Source: Heterocephalus glaber
Taxonomy: Eukaryota > Chordata > Mammalia > Rodentia > Bathyergidae
Length of the DNA stretch: 64,000 nt
Reading direction: 5' to 3'
Assembly: GCF_000247695.1 (NCBI RefSeq)
Contig: NW_004624865.1
Location: 4,735,146-4,799,145 of the forward strand
The notes under the pieces were generated by a model. The model was not told where the DNA came from. It did no database searches and worked only from the letters and a program-made list of their open reading frames with translations. Position numbers and translations under genes: made by a program. Shown here piece by piece: positions 63,590 through 64,000 of this stretch; the first letter of the stretch is position 1; every line of letters starts with the position of its first letter.

Positions 63590-63950
63590 GCGCCCTCATG
63601 GGCCAGGAGGGTGATGCGAAGGTCGGGGACAGTGGTGCTGGGCGCTGCCGCCCCTTGCTCTGTTCTCCAGGTCACTGCTGTCTGCAACTTGCAGAAGAAT
63701 TGCCGTGGGCTGCAGGCTCTTCCCACACTGGGAACAGACTTCCGCCCTGGACCCTCTCCTTGCAGTGTCTGTGCCTTTGTGACAGAGCTCCCCAGGGGCG
63801 CCTGTCTGCCCCGGTCCCCCTCGGATGGCCGAGGACGATTTTGTTGACAGGCTCGCCCATTATGAGTTTGGGGGGGGTTAGAACTACTTTTATACCAGCA
63901 GTATAAATTAATGGTAATAACAATAAACGAGAAGTGGAAGCGACTGCTTA
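63590..63950 (+). other. NOL10: NOL10 3' UTR (end approximate)
   Basis: Single-copy-looking sequence between the stop codon and the likely cleavage site. No SINE is visible. The end is estimated as 15-25 nt after the AATAAA at 63922. Confidence 0.75.
63922..63927 (+). terminator. NOL10: Polyadenylation signal AATAAA for NOL10
   Basis: Canonical AATAAA 333 nt after the stop codon. It is the only canonical signal I noticed in this 3' region. Confidence 0.8.
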
Positions 63951-64000
63951 TTCTTCCATTTGGCACGAGATCAGATAGGCTTTTGCTGTGGAGGTGCAAT

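Noticed and set aside
62659..63378. 239-residue plus-strand open frame
   Set aside because: It includes a complete ID element and intron 20 sequence. GC-rich composition explains its length.
1..64000. CRISPR arrays, phage genes, bacterial operons
   Set aside because: None found. The regularly repeated units are SINEs or microsatellites in a mammalian context.

Overview
This is a mammalian nuclear genomic window. It carries long introns with GT-AG splice sites, one CpG-rich promoter and very dense SINEs. The SINE mix points to a rodent that is not a mouse or rat. It has tRNA-derived ID elements, 7SL-derived B1 monomers (several with the internal tandem duplication typical of rodent B1) and dimeric B1+ID elements of the B1-dID type known from squirrel-, beaver-, dormouse- and guinea-pig-related lineages. 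A castorimorph such as a beaver is possible, but the species cannot be settled from the sequence alone. A 100-base run of N at 2111-2210 marks an assembly gap inside a G homopolymer.

The only protein-coding gene I can support is NOL10 (nucleolar protein 10, orthologue of yeast Enp2) on the + strand. I traced it completely: 21 coding exons from the ATG at 12642 to the stop at 63587-63589. They join without any frame break into 2067 nt, that is 688 codons plus stop, and all introns are GT-AG. The protein has an N-terminal WD40-type propeller, a NUC153 motif, an acidic serine-rich stretch, a charged helical region and a very basic C-terminus. It is a small-subunit processome factor acting in 18S rRNA maturation. 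An AATAAA lies at 63922-63927.

Layout: 1-540 is CpG-rich DNA of unknown role. 541-12200 is intergenic DNA full of SINEs, with a GGAT tetranucleotide array (6597-6854), a degenerate 23-24 bp minisatellite carrying four CCAAT boxes (7745-7905), and a unique AT-rich block ending in AATAAA just before the promoter. 12230-12870 is the NOL10 CpG island, with duplicated ETS/CRE-like sites. 12642-63589 is the gene. Its largest intron (34244-49723) contains little-repeated stretches that look like candidate regulatory DNA, plus a 75-bp segment with good splice-site context.

Mobile DNA includes about 100 recognisable SINEs, a 5'-truncated L1 in minus orientation with an ID element inserted into its target-site duplication, LTR/MaLR-like fragments, a mariner-type transposase remnant, and a 33-nt 5' fragment of U2 snRNA flanked by target-site duplications. 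No bacterial, viral or CRISPR-like system is present. The more unusual observations are the U2-derived insertion, the CCAAT-box minisatellite, the nested L1/ID insertion, two ID subfamilies with linked sequence differences, and possible unannotated NOL10 exons.
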